From positions 1 through 29,193 of the forward strand of contig JAMCUV010000070.1 in assembly GCA_023379345.1 (NCBI GenBank): DNA of 29,193 nt. Reading direction: 5' to 3'. The translations under genes were made by a program, and so were the position numbers. The notes beneath the pieces were generated by a model. That model was given only the letters and a program-made list of their open reading frames with translations, did not search any database and was not told where the DNA came from. This document shows positions 9,053 to 16,385 of the stretch, piece after piece. The DNA is from Thermoplasmatota archaeon (lineage in GTDB: Archaea > Thermoplasmatota > Thermoplasmata > Thermoplasmatales > Thermoplasmataceae). How positions within the stretch are numbered: position 1 is the first letter of the stretch; each line of letters begins with the position of its first letter.

Positions 9053-10155
9053 CACTGCCTCGCCTTGTCCTTCTTCAGGAGGTTCTCATATGTCTCAAAT
9101 ATCTTTGCCATGCACTTTCCAAAGTTCCAGTCATAGTCGCTCACTGACATATTCAGGCTACCGGCAAAAAGCTTGGTCCTGACAGAGTACTTTATCCTGC
9201 CCTCTGAGTGGTATTTTGCCACATGAACGTTGAAGGTGCCACTCTTGACCCCCGACATCTTGCCAAGCTTGCTCAGGAACTTCCCTGCCTCAAAGTAGAT
9301 GATATCATAAAGATCATCATCGTAGGGCTCCAGGCCTGAGACCTGCACAAGGACTCCTGCCCTGCTCCTGCCCACATCCATGGCATTGATGACATCATAT
9401 ACGTCAACAACTCCAACTATCCTGTCGGATCCGTCCACAACCGGTACAACATGAAGCCCGTTGGACACCATTGTTGATGTAAGGTCCTCAACTGAGGCGG
9501 TTGGCTTAACCGAGAAAGGCTGCGACATGATGGAGGCAACCTTTATGTCATTCTTCCCGGGGTTGCTGACCCAGTCCCTTCTTCCGTGGCTTTCCCGGCT
9601 TGGCATTATGGCGTCGCCTGTCAGTTCCTCAATCCGCAGTATACCTGTGAGCTTTCCGTTCCCGTCGGTAACAGGGATTTCTGTTTCGTCCAGTCCCCTG
9701 ATCTTTTCTATGGCCTGTTCAAGGTTCTCGTCTTCGTGCGCGGTTATTGGATCATCCGACATGATTTCTGAAACCTTGACCTGCCCGGGCCTGACAATTG
9801 AGGAGATATTCTTCAGGATATCAGTCCTTGAAAGGAGACCCACAAGAAGCCCTCTTTGAACCACAGGCAATGCCGGAACCCCGGATTCCCTGAAAAGCCT
9901 TATGGCAGAATTTATATTATCGCCTGGACCCAGTTTCGGGGTCTTTATCATCACAGTCTCGACTTTTGAAGCAGGGAAAATGCTTCTCCTGCGGAGGATT
10001 TCCCTGTAGCTGAGCATGCCAAGATAGCGCTTTCCTGACAGCACAGGAATCTGGTGCACGCCCGTGTCCCTCATCCGGGACATTGCCTCTCCAACGCTTT
10101 CAGTGTTGCTCACAGTCACAAGATCCTTGGTGATCATTATGTCGCTGACTTTCAT
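9052..10155 (-). CDS. Four-CBS-domain protein with HPF-like C-terminal domain
   Basis: A 367-aa protein with four CBS repeats at roughly residues 1-56, 62-112, 122-178 and 205-262, each with the typical xxVxDIM start and hydrophobic PVV/GxL core. CBS pairs bind adenine nucleotides or S-adenosylmethionine and sense energy state. The last 100 residues (from VLVQVSGLEPYDDDL to the C-terminus) are not CBS. Their beta-alpha-beta-beta-beta-alpha pattern and a basic NVHVAKY strand resemble the N-terminal domain of bacterial hibernation promoting factor (HPF/RaiA). A role in ribosome inactivation is therefore inferred, not shown. The start is the ATG at 10155, preceded by AGGTG at 6 nt; a GTG 9 nt earlier is also in frame. 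It lies between glyA (1-bp gap) and tldD (1-bp overlap). Confidence 0.8.
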   Translation of the reverse strand: MKVSDIMITKDLVTVSNTESVGEAMSRMRDTGVHQIPVLSGKRYLGMLSYREILRRRSIFPASKVETVMIKTPKLGPGDNINSAIRLFRESGVPALPVVQRGLLVGLLSRTDILKNISSIVRPGQVKVSEIMSDDPITAHEDENLEQAIEKIRGLDETEIPVTDGNGKLTGILRIEELTGDAIMPSRESHGRRDWVSNPGKNDIKVASIMSQPFSVKPTASVEDLTSTMVSNGLHVVPVVDGSDRIVGVVDVYDVINAMDVGRSRAGVLVQVSGLEPYDDDLYDIIYFEAGKFLSKLGKMSGVKSGTFNVHVAKYHSEGRIKYSVRTKLFAGSLNMSVSDYDWNFGKCMAKIFETYENLLKKDKARQ

Positions 10156-10156
10156 G

Positions 10157-11335
10157 TTATGCACCTGTATAGTGTATTCTCAATTCCTTTATTAGGTCAC
10201 TGACTTCCTGCCTGACGTTCTTCCCTGACAGGGCACTGCTTATCAGTTCTGCAATCTGGCCCATATCGCTGAATCCCATCCTGCTGATCTCGGAGGTGCC
10301 TATCCTGCCTTCCCTGTCCACGATGATTCTGTTGTCCTCCAGAATCCGCGATGCCGACTCAAAGCTCATCCCCTTGCTTTGGAAATAATCGCCGTCAAGC
10401 GCGATCTGGTGTGTCTCCGAGTACCAGGGAGAATATTTTACTCCCACGCCGTTCTCATGCAGTGCCTTTCCAAGGTGAACAGAGTTTCTGACAACACTTG
10501 CTGCATAGTCCCTGCCGTATTGGGTCATTTCCTCAAGCGCAACTCCAAGGGCAGCTATCCTTGACGGGTGATAATTGTCCATGGTTCTCCATGTGATGTT
10601 CCTCCTGATCCTGCTGAAGATGTCCTCGTTGTTGGTGAGTATAATGCCGCCCTGTGGTCCGAAGAACGACTTATGAGTCGATCCAAATAGAAGATCACAG
10701 TATTCAAGCACATCCTTCTGGAAGGCCTGGCCGGCAATGAGGCCCATTACGTGTGATCCATCGTATGCAAGGTATGAGTTGTATGCATCGCACATTTCCC
10801 TGATGGGCTTCAGGTCATAGTGCTTCAGGAAGAATGACTGTCCCAGAACCACAAGAGAGGGACTTGATGCCTTCATGGCCTTTTCCAGCTTCTGAAGATT
10901 TATTTCCTGCGATGCTTCATCATAGGGGATCTCATAGTTCTGGAAACCGAACATCTGCGGCAGATATCCATTCTGATAACCGGTATATCCTCCATTCTTC
11001 TCAGCGATTGACATCATGTTCTCCCTCTTGCTAATGAGTGAGAGAATTACCATCTCGGCTGCAATATGTCCGCCCAGGGGTCTCACTTCGGCATACTTTG
11101 ATCCATACAGGGAGGCTGCCAGCTTTTCGGTTTCATGAAGTATCTCCTCTGTATACTGAGTTCCCCCGTATGCATCGCCCTTGCTGGTATCAAGCACAAG
11201 TGAATATCTGGATGCAAGGTCCGAGGAAAGGGCTTCCCTGGCATTCACACTCATAATGTTTTCAGATGCCTGGAGATTCAACGATTCTGATCTGTACTTT
11301 TCATGCTTCTTTACAAGCTTCAGGATTTCACTCAT
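10157..11335 (-). CDS. glyA: Serine hydroxymethyltransferase
   Basis: A 392-aa PLP-dependent enzyme that interconverts serine and glycine with transfer of a one-carbon unit to a pterin cofactor. Visible signatures are SEN at residues 24-26, YDGSHVMGLIAG with the PLP-ring Asp 192, and the PLP-lysine motif GSTHKSFFGPQGG with Lys 222. Length matches archaeal GlyA, which is slightly shorter than the bacterial enzyme. The frame extends upstream to a TTG at 11380. The ATG at 11335 is preferred because AGGTGG sits 5 nt before it and because family members begin near this point. It is the first gene of a four-gene operon (glyA, CBS-HPF, tldD, tldE). Unlike most operon leaders in this window it has a short 5' leader of about 35 nt. 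Confidence 0.93.
   Translation of the reverse strand: MSEILKLVKKHEKYRSESLNLQASENIMSVNAREALSSDLASRYSLVLDTSKGDAYGGTQYTEEILHETEKLAASLYGSKYAEVRPLGGHIAAEMVILSLISKRENMMSIAEKNGGYTGYQNGYLPQMFGFQNYEIPYDEASQEINLQKLEKAMKASSPSLVVLGQSFFLKHYDLKPIREMCDAYNSYLAYDGSHVMGLIAGQAFQKDVLEYCDLLFGSTHKSFFGPQGGIILTNNEDIFSRIRRNITWRTMDNYHPSRIAALGVALEEMTQYGRDYAASVVRNSVHLGKALHENGVGVKYSPWYSETHQIALDGDYFQSKGMSFESASRILEDNRIIVDREGRIGTSEISRMGFSDMGQIAELISSALSGKNVRQEVSDLIKELRIHYTGA
10162..10166 (-). promoter_or_regulatory. Shine-Dalgarno AGGTG deciding the CBS-HPF start
   Basis: AGGTG lies 6 nt before the ATG at 10155 and overlaps the alternative GTG at 10162-10164. It therefore favours the ATG. Confidence 0.6.
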
Positions 11336-11340
11336 GATAC

Positions 11341-11346
11341 CACCTA
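11341..11346 (-). promoter_or_regulatory. Shine-Dalgarno AGGTGG deciding the glyA start
   Basis: AGGTGG lies 5 nt before the ATG at 11335. It falls inside the hypothetical TTG-initiated extension, so that extension is unlikely to be translated. Confidence 0.6.
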
Positions 11347-11391
11347 CCCCTGCCATGTCAAGGCAGTGTGCTCCAATCAATGCATATCTCA

Positions 11392-11401
11392 GTATTTAAC
11401 C
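11392..11401 (-). promoter_or_regulatory. Probable TATA box of the glyA operon
   Basis: On the minus strand GGTTAAATAC is centred about 62 nt before the glyA ATG, predicting a start near 11371 and a leader of about 35 nt that contains the Shine-Dalgarno site. Confidence 0.4.
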
Positions 11402-11777
11402 TACGTGATCGGAAAGTCCCCTTTCGCAAGAGAGGGGATGAAAGTGGTTGAAACTTTATTATTTCCCTGATATATTGCATTGTCCGCTGGCAGACAGAAG
11501 TGAAAAAGGTCGGATAGCATATTGCTCCATGTGTGCCTGCCTCCGTAAAGTCAGATGGCTTGGCATGAAGGACGAAGTACCTTCGGGCACTGGGAATCAA
11601 AGCCCATGGAGATTCCGCCAGCAACCTTTGAAGTGGGAAGCCCCCATGCTTCAGCTGAGGAGTAGTTCACCTCATACTGGACAGTACGTGCAGGAAACAC
11701 ACTTACCTGTTCATGAAGCTTCAGATTTGCTCCCTGCTGAAACTTATGACTTGAAACCATCGAGCATCTCCGATCAA
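11402..11777. other. Gene-poor intergenic region between glyA and polB
   Basis: About 375 bp with no convincing gene. It contains a hairpin with a CRISPR-repeat-like 3' edge (11412-11454), a pyrimidine/purine-mixed stretch without clear signal (11455-11545), the tnpB relic (11549-11670), and about 100 bp with no recognisable element before the polB promoter. Small frames on both strands (147 aa plus, 88 and 69 aa minus) lack start signals and family resemblance. Confidence 0.6.
11549..11670 (+). pseudogene. Decayed 3' end of an IS200/IS605-type tnpB with its right end
   Basis: A short open frame ends at TAG 11663-11665 and reads, near its C-terminus, MEIPPATFEVGSPHASAEE. This resembles the P...EVGSP tails of archaeal TnpB (OrfB) proteins. 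Downstream come an imperfect hairpin (GCCCCC...AGCTGAGG, about 11640-11660) and the terminal AGTAGTTCAC at 11661-11670, a layout I associate with right ends of such elements and the 3' part of their omega RNA. Only about 120 bp remain: a stop codon (11546-11548) lies upstream in frame and glyA occupies the space where the rest of tnpB would be. The call is from memory of family tails, without a search. A non-coding RNA or chance resemblance is the alternative. Confidence 0.4.
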
Positions 11778-11787
11778 CATATATTTC
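11778..11787 (+). promoter_or_regulatory. TATA box of polB
   Basis: CATATATTTC is centred about 26 nt before the ATG at 11809, consistent with a leaderless polB transcript. Confidence 0.6.
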
Positions 11788-11808
11788 AATGTAACCGCAA
11801 TAGCAAGT

Positions 11809-14217
11809 ATGATGAAGCTGAATGTCCGCATACTGGTGGCATCGTACAGGCGTTCAGATGTGGCCATGGAGCTCTATGGCAGGACCGATGATGGAAAATC
11901 TGTTACAGCACTTTACTTCGGGTTCCAGCCATATTTCGATCTTGTGAGCCCAACCGAGGCCTGCCTGCAGAAATACAGGATCGATGAACAGTATGTCAGG
12001 GAGGAGGAGAAGAGGCTGTGGGTCTCCGGTTCCGACCAGCGTGTCATCAGGGTTTATGTGAAATCACCGTGGCTCGTGCCACAGCTCAGGGAAAAGTGCC
12101 AGGACGTCCAGGTGCTGGCCGCCGACATACCGTTCCATCACCGTTTCATATACGATATGGACCTGGGATCATGCGTTGAGATAGAAGGCCAGGAAATGCC
12201 GGATGAAAGGCAGAACTACACCACGGATTATGTGCTGCGCATTGAGAACATCAGGAACATACCTGAATTCAACCCTCCCCTGAAAATAATGAGCTTTGAT
12301 ATAGAAAATGCCATTCAGAAAGGCCCTGATGAGGAGTACGGGCAGATCTTCGTCATAGGCTATTCACTGACGGACGGAAAGACCACTGAAAAAGGTGCGG
12401 TTTCAGGGAAGGAACGGGACCTTCTCAGGGACTTCGTTAAGCTTGTGAACAGCAAGGACCCTGACCTGCTAACCGGGTACAACATAGATGGCTACGATCT
12501 TCCGGTACTGAAATACAGGATGGAGAGGAATGGCGTCAGGTTCGGTATAGGCAGGGATCACCAGTCTCCACACAGGGTGCAGGGACAGTACTGGCGTCTC
12601 CATGGCCGGATCATATCAGACACCTGGTGGGGTGTCAAGAAGGTGCTGCACCCCAAGCACGAAAGCCTCAATTATGTCTCCAGGGAACTGCTGGGCGAGG
12701 GCAAGGATAATATCAACAGGCTGAAGATTGAGGAAGAGTGGGCAACAAGGCCTGATGAGGTGACACAGTACTGCATCAAGGATGCTGACCTGACTCTCAG
12801 GATATTCCAGAAGATACGCATAGTGGACCGCAACATGTTCATGAGCACTGTGGCCAAGCTTCCCCTTGATGACGTAACAAACGGCGGGACAAGCAATTAT
12901 GTGGATTCACTTCTCATCAGGAAAGCCGACAGGGAAGGCATAGGCGTACCAATGACAAAGCACAACTACAAGGAGGCCCCCATAGAGGGCGGATATGTGC
13001 ACAGCATCGGTGCAGGAATTTACGATTACGTGGTTGTCCTGGACTTCAAGAGCATGTATCCCTCAATGATCATGAAATACAATATCTGCTTCACAACATT
13101 TGATCCATCAGGGGAGATAGTTGCTCCAAACGGGGTCCACTTCCTGTCCAGGGAGAGGAGGGAAGGGCTTGTCCCAAGATTGCTGAAGGAACTCATGGAT
13201 CAGAGGGATGCCGTGAAGAGGCAGATGAAGACGGCCAGTCCCGGCGAAAAGGAATATCTCGATGGCGTGCAGGGGGCAATCAAGATACTCATGAACACAT
13301 TTTACGGTGTTCTGGCATCCTCATTCTACAGATTCACAAATCTGGACATAGGTGGTGCGGTTACGGCCTTTGCCAGGAAAACAATTACGTCACTCATCGA
13401 TAAGCTCAAGAACGAGAACTACCGGGTCATATATGGGGATACGGACAGCATATTCATAGAGTCTGGCGCAAGCAGTGACAGCGAAGCCGTGAAGGTTGGC
13501 ATGGAACTGAGCGAGAGAGTTTCAAGGGATGAGGGTGTTACCGTTGAATTCGAGAAGGTCATGGACCCCCTGTTCTCCCATGGGGCCAAGAAGCGTTATG
13601 CAGGGAAGATCATTTACCCGGAATCCCAGAAGGGGGAGATACTGGTGCGCGGTTATGAGGTCAGGCGCACAGATTCATTTGACCTGCAGAGCCAGGCCCT
13701 GTCACACGTGTTTGATCTGGTGCTTGACCGTGACATAGAGGGGGCCGTGGCATACAAGAGGGAAATAGTGGATAAGATCAGGAAAGGAGACAGCTCAATC
13801 GACATAGAAAGCCTGGTGATTTCCCGCACGGTCAAGGAATTTAGGAGCTACAAGGAGGAGAAATCCCTGGCCAATGTGAGGATTGCCAGGATGCTCATGG
13901 AAAGGGGAGAGACATTCATACCCGGCATGAAGGTTTCATGGATAGTTACAAACAGCAGGAAATCGCCCCAGGAGGTTGAGCCATATATTGATGGATCTGA
14001 ATTCCAGGGCAAGCCGGACTGGGATTATTACGCAAGAAGGGTGGAGGAGACCCTTGACAGGGTACTGGAAGGAATTGCAGAGGACTACGTATCGGCGGAG
14101 AGCCAGTCAAACCTCCTGAATTTTGGGGCCATGAAGGATCAGTCCGCCGTAAAGGCGCACCGGCCTGCCGGAGATACAGAGGACGGGAAGAAGCAGACTA
14201 GCCTCTTCGAGTTCTGA
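11809..14217 (+). CDS. polB: Family B replicative DNA polymerase
   Basis: An 802-aa archaeal B-family DNA polymerase. The proofreading exonuclease motif Exo I FDIE has its catalytic Asp at 164 and Glu at 166. Exo II is in LLTGYNIDGYDLP and Exo III in YCIKDADL. Polymerase motif A is DFKSMYPSMI from residue 412. Motif B is the KILMNTFYGVLAS helix. Motif C is YGDTDS at 542-547. The C-terminus ends in QTSLFEF (796-802), a PCNA-interacting PIP box, so the enzyme probably works on the sliding clamp. No intein or insertion is present and length is normal for the family. Two tandem ATGs occur at 11809 and 11812; the TATA spacing suits the first. It is a single-gene unit, convergent with the dehydrogenase downstream. 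Confidence 0.96.
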   Translation: MMKLNVRILVASYRRSDVAMELYGRTDDGKSVTALYFGFQPYFDLVSPTEACLQKYRIDEQYVREEEKRLWVSGSDQRVIRVYVKSPWLVPQLREKCQDVQVLAADIPFHHRFIYDMDLGSCVEIEGQEMPDERQNYTTDYVLRIENIRNIPEFNPPLKIMSFDIENAIQKGPDEEYGQIFVIGYSLTDGKTTEKGAVSGKERDLLRDFVKLVNSKDPDLLTGYNIDGYDLPVLKYRMERNGVRFGIGRDHQSPHRVQGQYWRLHGRIISDTWWGVKKVLHPKHESLNYVSRELLGEGKDNINRLKIEEEWATRPDEVTQYCIKDADLTLRIFQKIRIVDRNMFMSTVAKLPLDDVTNGGTSNYVDSLLIRKADREGIGVPMTKHNYKEAPIEGGYVHSIGAGIYDYVVVLDFKSMYPSMIMKYNICFTTFDPSGEIVAPNGVHFLSRERREGLVPRLLKELMDQRDAVKRQMKTASPGEKEYLDGVQGAIKILMNTFYGVLASSFYRFTNLDIGGAVTAFARKTITSLIDKLKNENYRVIYGDTDSIFIESGASSDSEAVKVGMELSERVSRDEGVTVEFEKVMDPLFSHGAKKRYAGKIIYPESQKGEILVRGYEVRRTDSFDLQSQALSHVFDLVLDRDIEGAVAYKREIVDKIRKGDSSIDIESLVISRTVKEFRSYKEEKSLANVRIARMLMERGETFIPGMKVSWIVTNSRKSPQEVEPYIDGSEFQGKPDWDYYARRVEETLDRVLEGIAEDYVSAESQSNLLNFGAMKDQSAVKAHRPAGDTEDGKKQTSLFEF

Positions 14218-14242
14218 TAGCCGGAGGAAACAGAATTAAGGT

Positions 14243-15118
14243 TCAGAGATATTCCTTCACGTCTACAACGTGTTCTGGCTTTCCCTCAAGATATTTCTTC
14301 ACGTTGCCGCATGCCCTCATGAGTGCGGTTGACATCGATTCCTGCGATATGCCTGCAACATGCGGCGTGAGCACGGAGTTCTCAGGAAGCGGAAGTTCAA
14401 CATTGGGTTCATTCCACCACACATCTGAAAGGAACATTACACCGGGATTTTCCTTGAGGAATGCCATCATGTCATCCTTTGCCACAATATCTGCCCTGGC
14501 GATGTTGACAATCATTGTCCCTTTGAACTTCTGCAGGAGCTTGCTGCCAACGTATTTCCTTGTTGCAGATGTCAGGGGCAGTGCTATGATGACCACAGAT
14601 GATCCTGACATGATCTCCTCAGGGCCGTCTGTATACCTGTCAACATAGCCATCATCCCTTCTGCTCCGTGTGTATGCCAGCACCTTCATGCCAAGACTTC
14701 TGGCAATTCTGGCACAGCTCTGGCCTATTCCTCCATAGCCAAGTATTCCAAGTGTTTCCCCGTAAAGTGTATGCACCAGGTCTTTCCTGTATGTGCCGGA
14801 TCTGATTTCACTGTTGAATTGGCATATCTTGTTGGTGTTGGAAAGGATAAGGGCAAAGGCATGCTGTGCCACAGAATCGGAGAAGGCTCCTGCATTGCTG
14901 CAGAATTCTACCCGGTCCGAAAAGTTCCTGAAATTAAGGTGATCCACACCTGCTGACACGGTCTGTACAAGCTTAAGGTCTGGTGTCGGAACAAAATCCC
15001 TCATGCCTATCTGTATATCTGCGCCGTCAGGGTTCTTCACATCAATGGGTATGCCGGCCACAGCAGAACATTTTTCAGCAATGTCGGCACCCACGTCAAG
15101 CATTATTGTGGCTCTCAT
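14243..15118 (-). CDS. D-isomer-specific 2-hydroxyacid dehydrogenase
   Basis: A 291-aa NAD(P)-dependent dehydrogenase. The nucleotide-binding motif is GYGGIG at 127-132, followed by SLGMKVLAYTRS. The catalytic triad of the family is present as Arg 218 (NIARAD), Glu 247 (WWNEP) and His 263 (LTPHVAG). Family members reduce 2-oxo acids such as glyoxylate, hydroxypyruvate or phosphohydroxypyruvate. The absence of an ACT or regulatory domain and the short length argue against a classical SerA. The exact substrate cannot be read from the sequence; the typical N-terminal domain is short. It has its own probable promoter, and no operon partner is visible. Confidence 0.85.
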   Translation of the reverse strand: MRATIMLDVGADIAEKCSAVAGIPIDVKNPDGADIQIGMRDFVPTPDLKLVQTVSAGVDHLNFRNFSDRVEFCSNAGAFSDSVAQHAFALILSNTNKICQFNSEIRSGTYRKDLVHTLYGETLGILGYGGIGQSCARIARSLGMKVLAYTRSRRDDGYVDRYTDGPEEIMSGSSVVIIALPLTSATRKYVGSKLLQKFKGTMIVNIARADIVAKDDMMAFLKENPGVMFLSDVWWNEPNVELPLPENSVLTPHVAGISQESMSTALMRACGNVKKYLEGKPEHVVDVKEYL

Positions 15119-15136
15119 GTTTGCTGAATCATGCAG

Positions 15137-15147
15137 GGCTTAATTCC
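15137..15147 (-). promoter_or_regulatory. Probable TATA box of the 2-hydroxyacid dehydrogenase gene
   Basis: On the minus strand GGAATTAAGCC is centred about 24 nt before the ATG at 15118, fitting a leaderless mRNA. The box is weaker than others in the window. Confidence 0.4.
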
Positions 15148-15219
15148 TTTTTCGTATAGGGCATGCAATCCTTGTTCAGGTGCTGTAAATATGGAGATGT
15201 TTTTTGCCTTCCGGAGAAA

Positions 15220-15882
15220 TCATCTCTTGAAGGCAAGCTTTGCAGCGAGCTGGAACATGGATATGGTATGAAGCCAGACCCGACCTGGTCCCTTCATGTC
15301 TGCAAAGAAGAGTCCCTCTCCCTCCATTCCGCCGAGTATCATGGTTTTCAGGCCACCGATCCGACCCACGTTGTACTGGACAGATTCATCAAAAGCAAGC
15401 ACATGGCTGAGTTCCGCCTGTATCTCTTCCCCTTCCTTGAGATTCATCTCCACAACATGCCCATGGCCGTGAAGCATGATGGAACCGGTTCCGCTGAATC
15501 TTTCCAGGAACAGCCCCTCTCCTCCCAGGATGCCCTGCCATATGCCAGCAAATTTCGTGGAATAGTTAATGGTGGAATCCATGCAGAGGAATGCGTTGAA
15601 TTCAGCTATTATCGCATTTCCCGTGAGATCAATTTTCAGTATTTTCCCCGGAAGGAAACCTGCGGACCTGAGTTCACCCGGACCGTCTACCTTCAGGAGA
15701 AATACCGCTGATCCGGCAAGCATGTGCGAGAACGCTCCCCTGAGACCGCCACTCCTGACATCGAGTCTTGCTGACGGGCTCTTGGATATGAGGTGCCCCG
15801 GTTCGATGAGCACAGAATCCCCTTCATTTAACTTTGTTTCAAGATACTGCACTTCGTTTCCAACAATATTGTACTCTGTCAT
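15220..15882 (-). CDS. AIM24 family protein
   Basis: A 220-aa protein of the AIM24 / TIGR00266 family, recognised by the opening EYNIVGNEVQYLETKLNEGD, the glycine-rich LIEPGHLIS and GGLRGAF segments, and the mid-protein FLERFSGTGSIMLHGHG. It is predicted all-beta, with no signal peptide or membrane helix. The biochemical role in prokaryotes is unknown; the name comes from a yeast mitochondrial biogenesis protein, and transfer of that function is not justified. It stands alone, with a TATA box 26 nt upstream of the ATG and about 100 bp to the next gene on either side. Confidence 0.82.
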   Translation of the reverse strand: MTEYNIVGNEVQYLETKLNEGDSVLIEPGHLISKSPSARLDVRSGGLRGAFSHMLAGSAVFLLKVDGPGELRSAGFLPGKILKIDLTGNAIIAEFNAFLCMDSTINYSTKFAGIWQGILGGEGLFLERFSGTGSIMLHGHGHVVEMNLKEGEEIQAELSHVLAFDESVQYNVGRIGGLKTMILGGMEGEGLFFADMKGPGRVWLHTISMFQLAAKLAFKR

Positions 15883-15903
15883 CTCTGCTATAATTTATTG
15901 CAC

Positions 15904-15914
15904 CATTTAAATTT
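15904..15914 (-). promoter_or_regulatory. TATA box of the AIM24-family gene
   Basis: On the minus strand the AAATTTAAATG box is centred 26 nt before the ATG at 15882 and is preceded by an A-rich tract of the kind that often flanks archaeal promoters. Confidence 0.55.
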
Positions 15915-15971
15915 TTTTTTAGCTGAACCTGATGGTACAGGCCATAACCGAGACAATTTGTTGTTTATGAA

Positions 15972-16385
15972 TCAGAGGCCTGCCTCATCAAGATCGTCAA
16001 TTAGTTTTCTCACGGCGCCCATGTTTTTCTGCTCCTTTCCGCCAGGATGGAATAACAGCTTATCCACCGCGGCAGGATCCAGTGTCAGTATTTCCTCGCT
16101 GCCGTCTCCCCTGAGGATCATGATCCTGCCAATTTCGATTTCCATGGATCCTACCTGAATTTCACCACTGTATGCACTTCCTGACAGGTCTGCCAGGGCA
16201 GGTACACTGAATACAACGCGCATAAGCGGCATTGCCGTGTAGGTATACTGGCTTCCATGTCTCTTGAGCATGGGCTCAAGTTCAGGGAATGATAGAACTG
16301 CAGATCCTTCCACCAGGGAAACATTGTGAGGCCCGTAATCCATTATGAAATCTGCCAGTACGCGGAGAATATGGTTGATTCTCAT
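15972..16385 (-). CDS. Unknown 137-aa protein of the MoxR-VWA operon
   Basis: I do not recognise a family. The protein starts at an ATG that overlaps the stop of the VWA gene (TAATG), so it is translationally coupled. The frame continues upstream to 16514, but that extension is antisense-like sequence within the VWA gene. The protein has an N-terminal helix (MRINHILRVLADFIMDYG) and a central region of alternating beta strands with two short repeated-looking edges (SYSGEIQVGSMEIEIGR region). It ends in a charged helix (MGAVRKLIDDLDEAGL). There are no cysteines, signal peptide or membrane helix. It is presumably a cofactor or substrate of the MoxR/VWA pair; this is inference from operon position only. 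Confidence 0.7.
   Translation of the reverse strand: MRINHILRVLADFIMDYGPHNVSLVEGSAVLSFPELEPMLKRHGSQYTYTAMPLMRVVFSVPALADLSGSAYSGEIQVGSMEIEIGRIMILRGDGSEEILTLDPAAVDKLLFHPGGKEQKNMGAVRKLIDDLDEAGL

Noticed and set aside
11336..11380. 15-residue N-terminal extension of GlyA from TTG 11380
   Set aside because: The Shine-Dalgarno motif for ATG 11335 lies inside it, and the family begins at the shorter start.
11358..11624. 88-codon minus-strand frame upstream of glyA
   Set aside because: It overlaps the glyA leader and promoter, and the EAGTHGAI segment that hinted at a TnpB tail has no hairpin or right end after it. The downstream TTTCAAC on this strand is too short a signal.
11448..11891. 147-codon plus-strand frame before polB
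   Set aside because: It runs through the tnpB relic in a different frame and into polB, has no promoter at its start, and shows no family resemblance; only its CSMC segment vaguely recalls a zinc ribbon.
15163..15711. 182-codon plus-strand frame opposite the AIM24 gene
   Set aside because: It is fully antisense to a gene with strong family resemblance and its own promoter; its composition is that of a shadow frame.
15907..15920. T run as a possible terminator
   Set aside because: It is on the plus strand while both flanking genes are on the minus strand; it reads as the A-rich flank of the AIM24 promoter.
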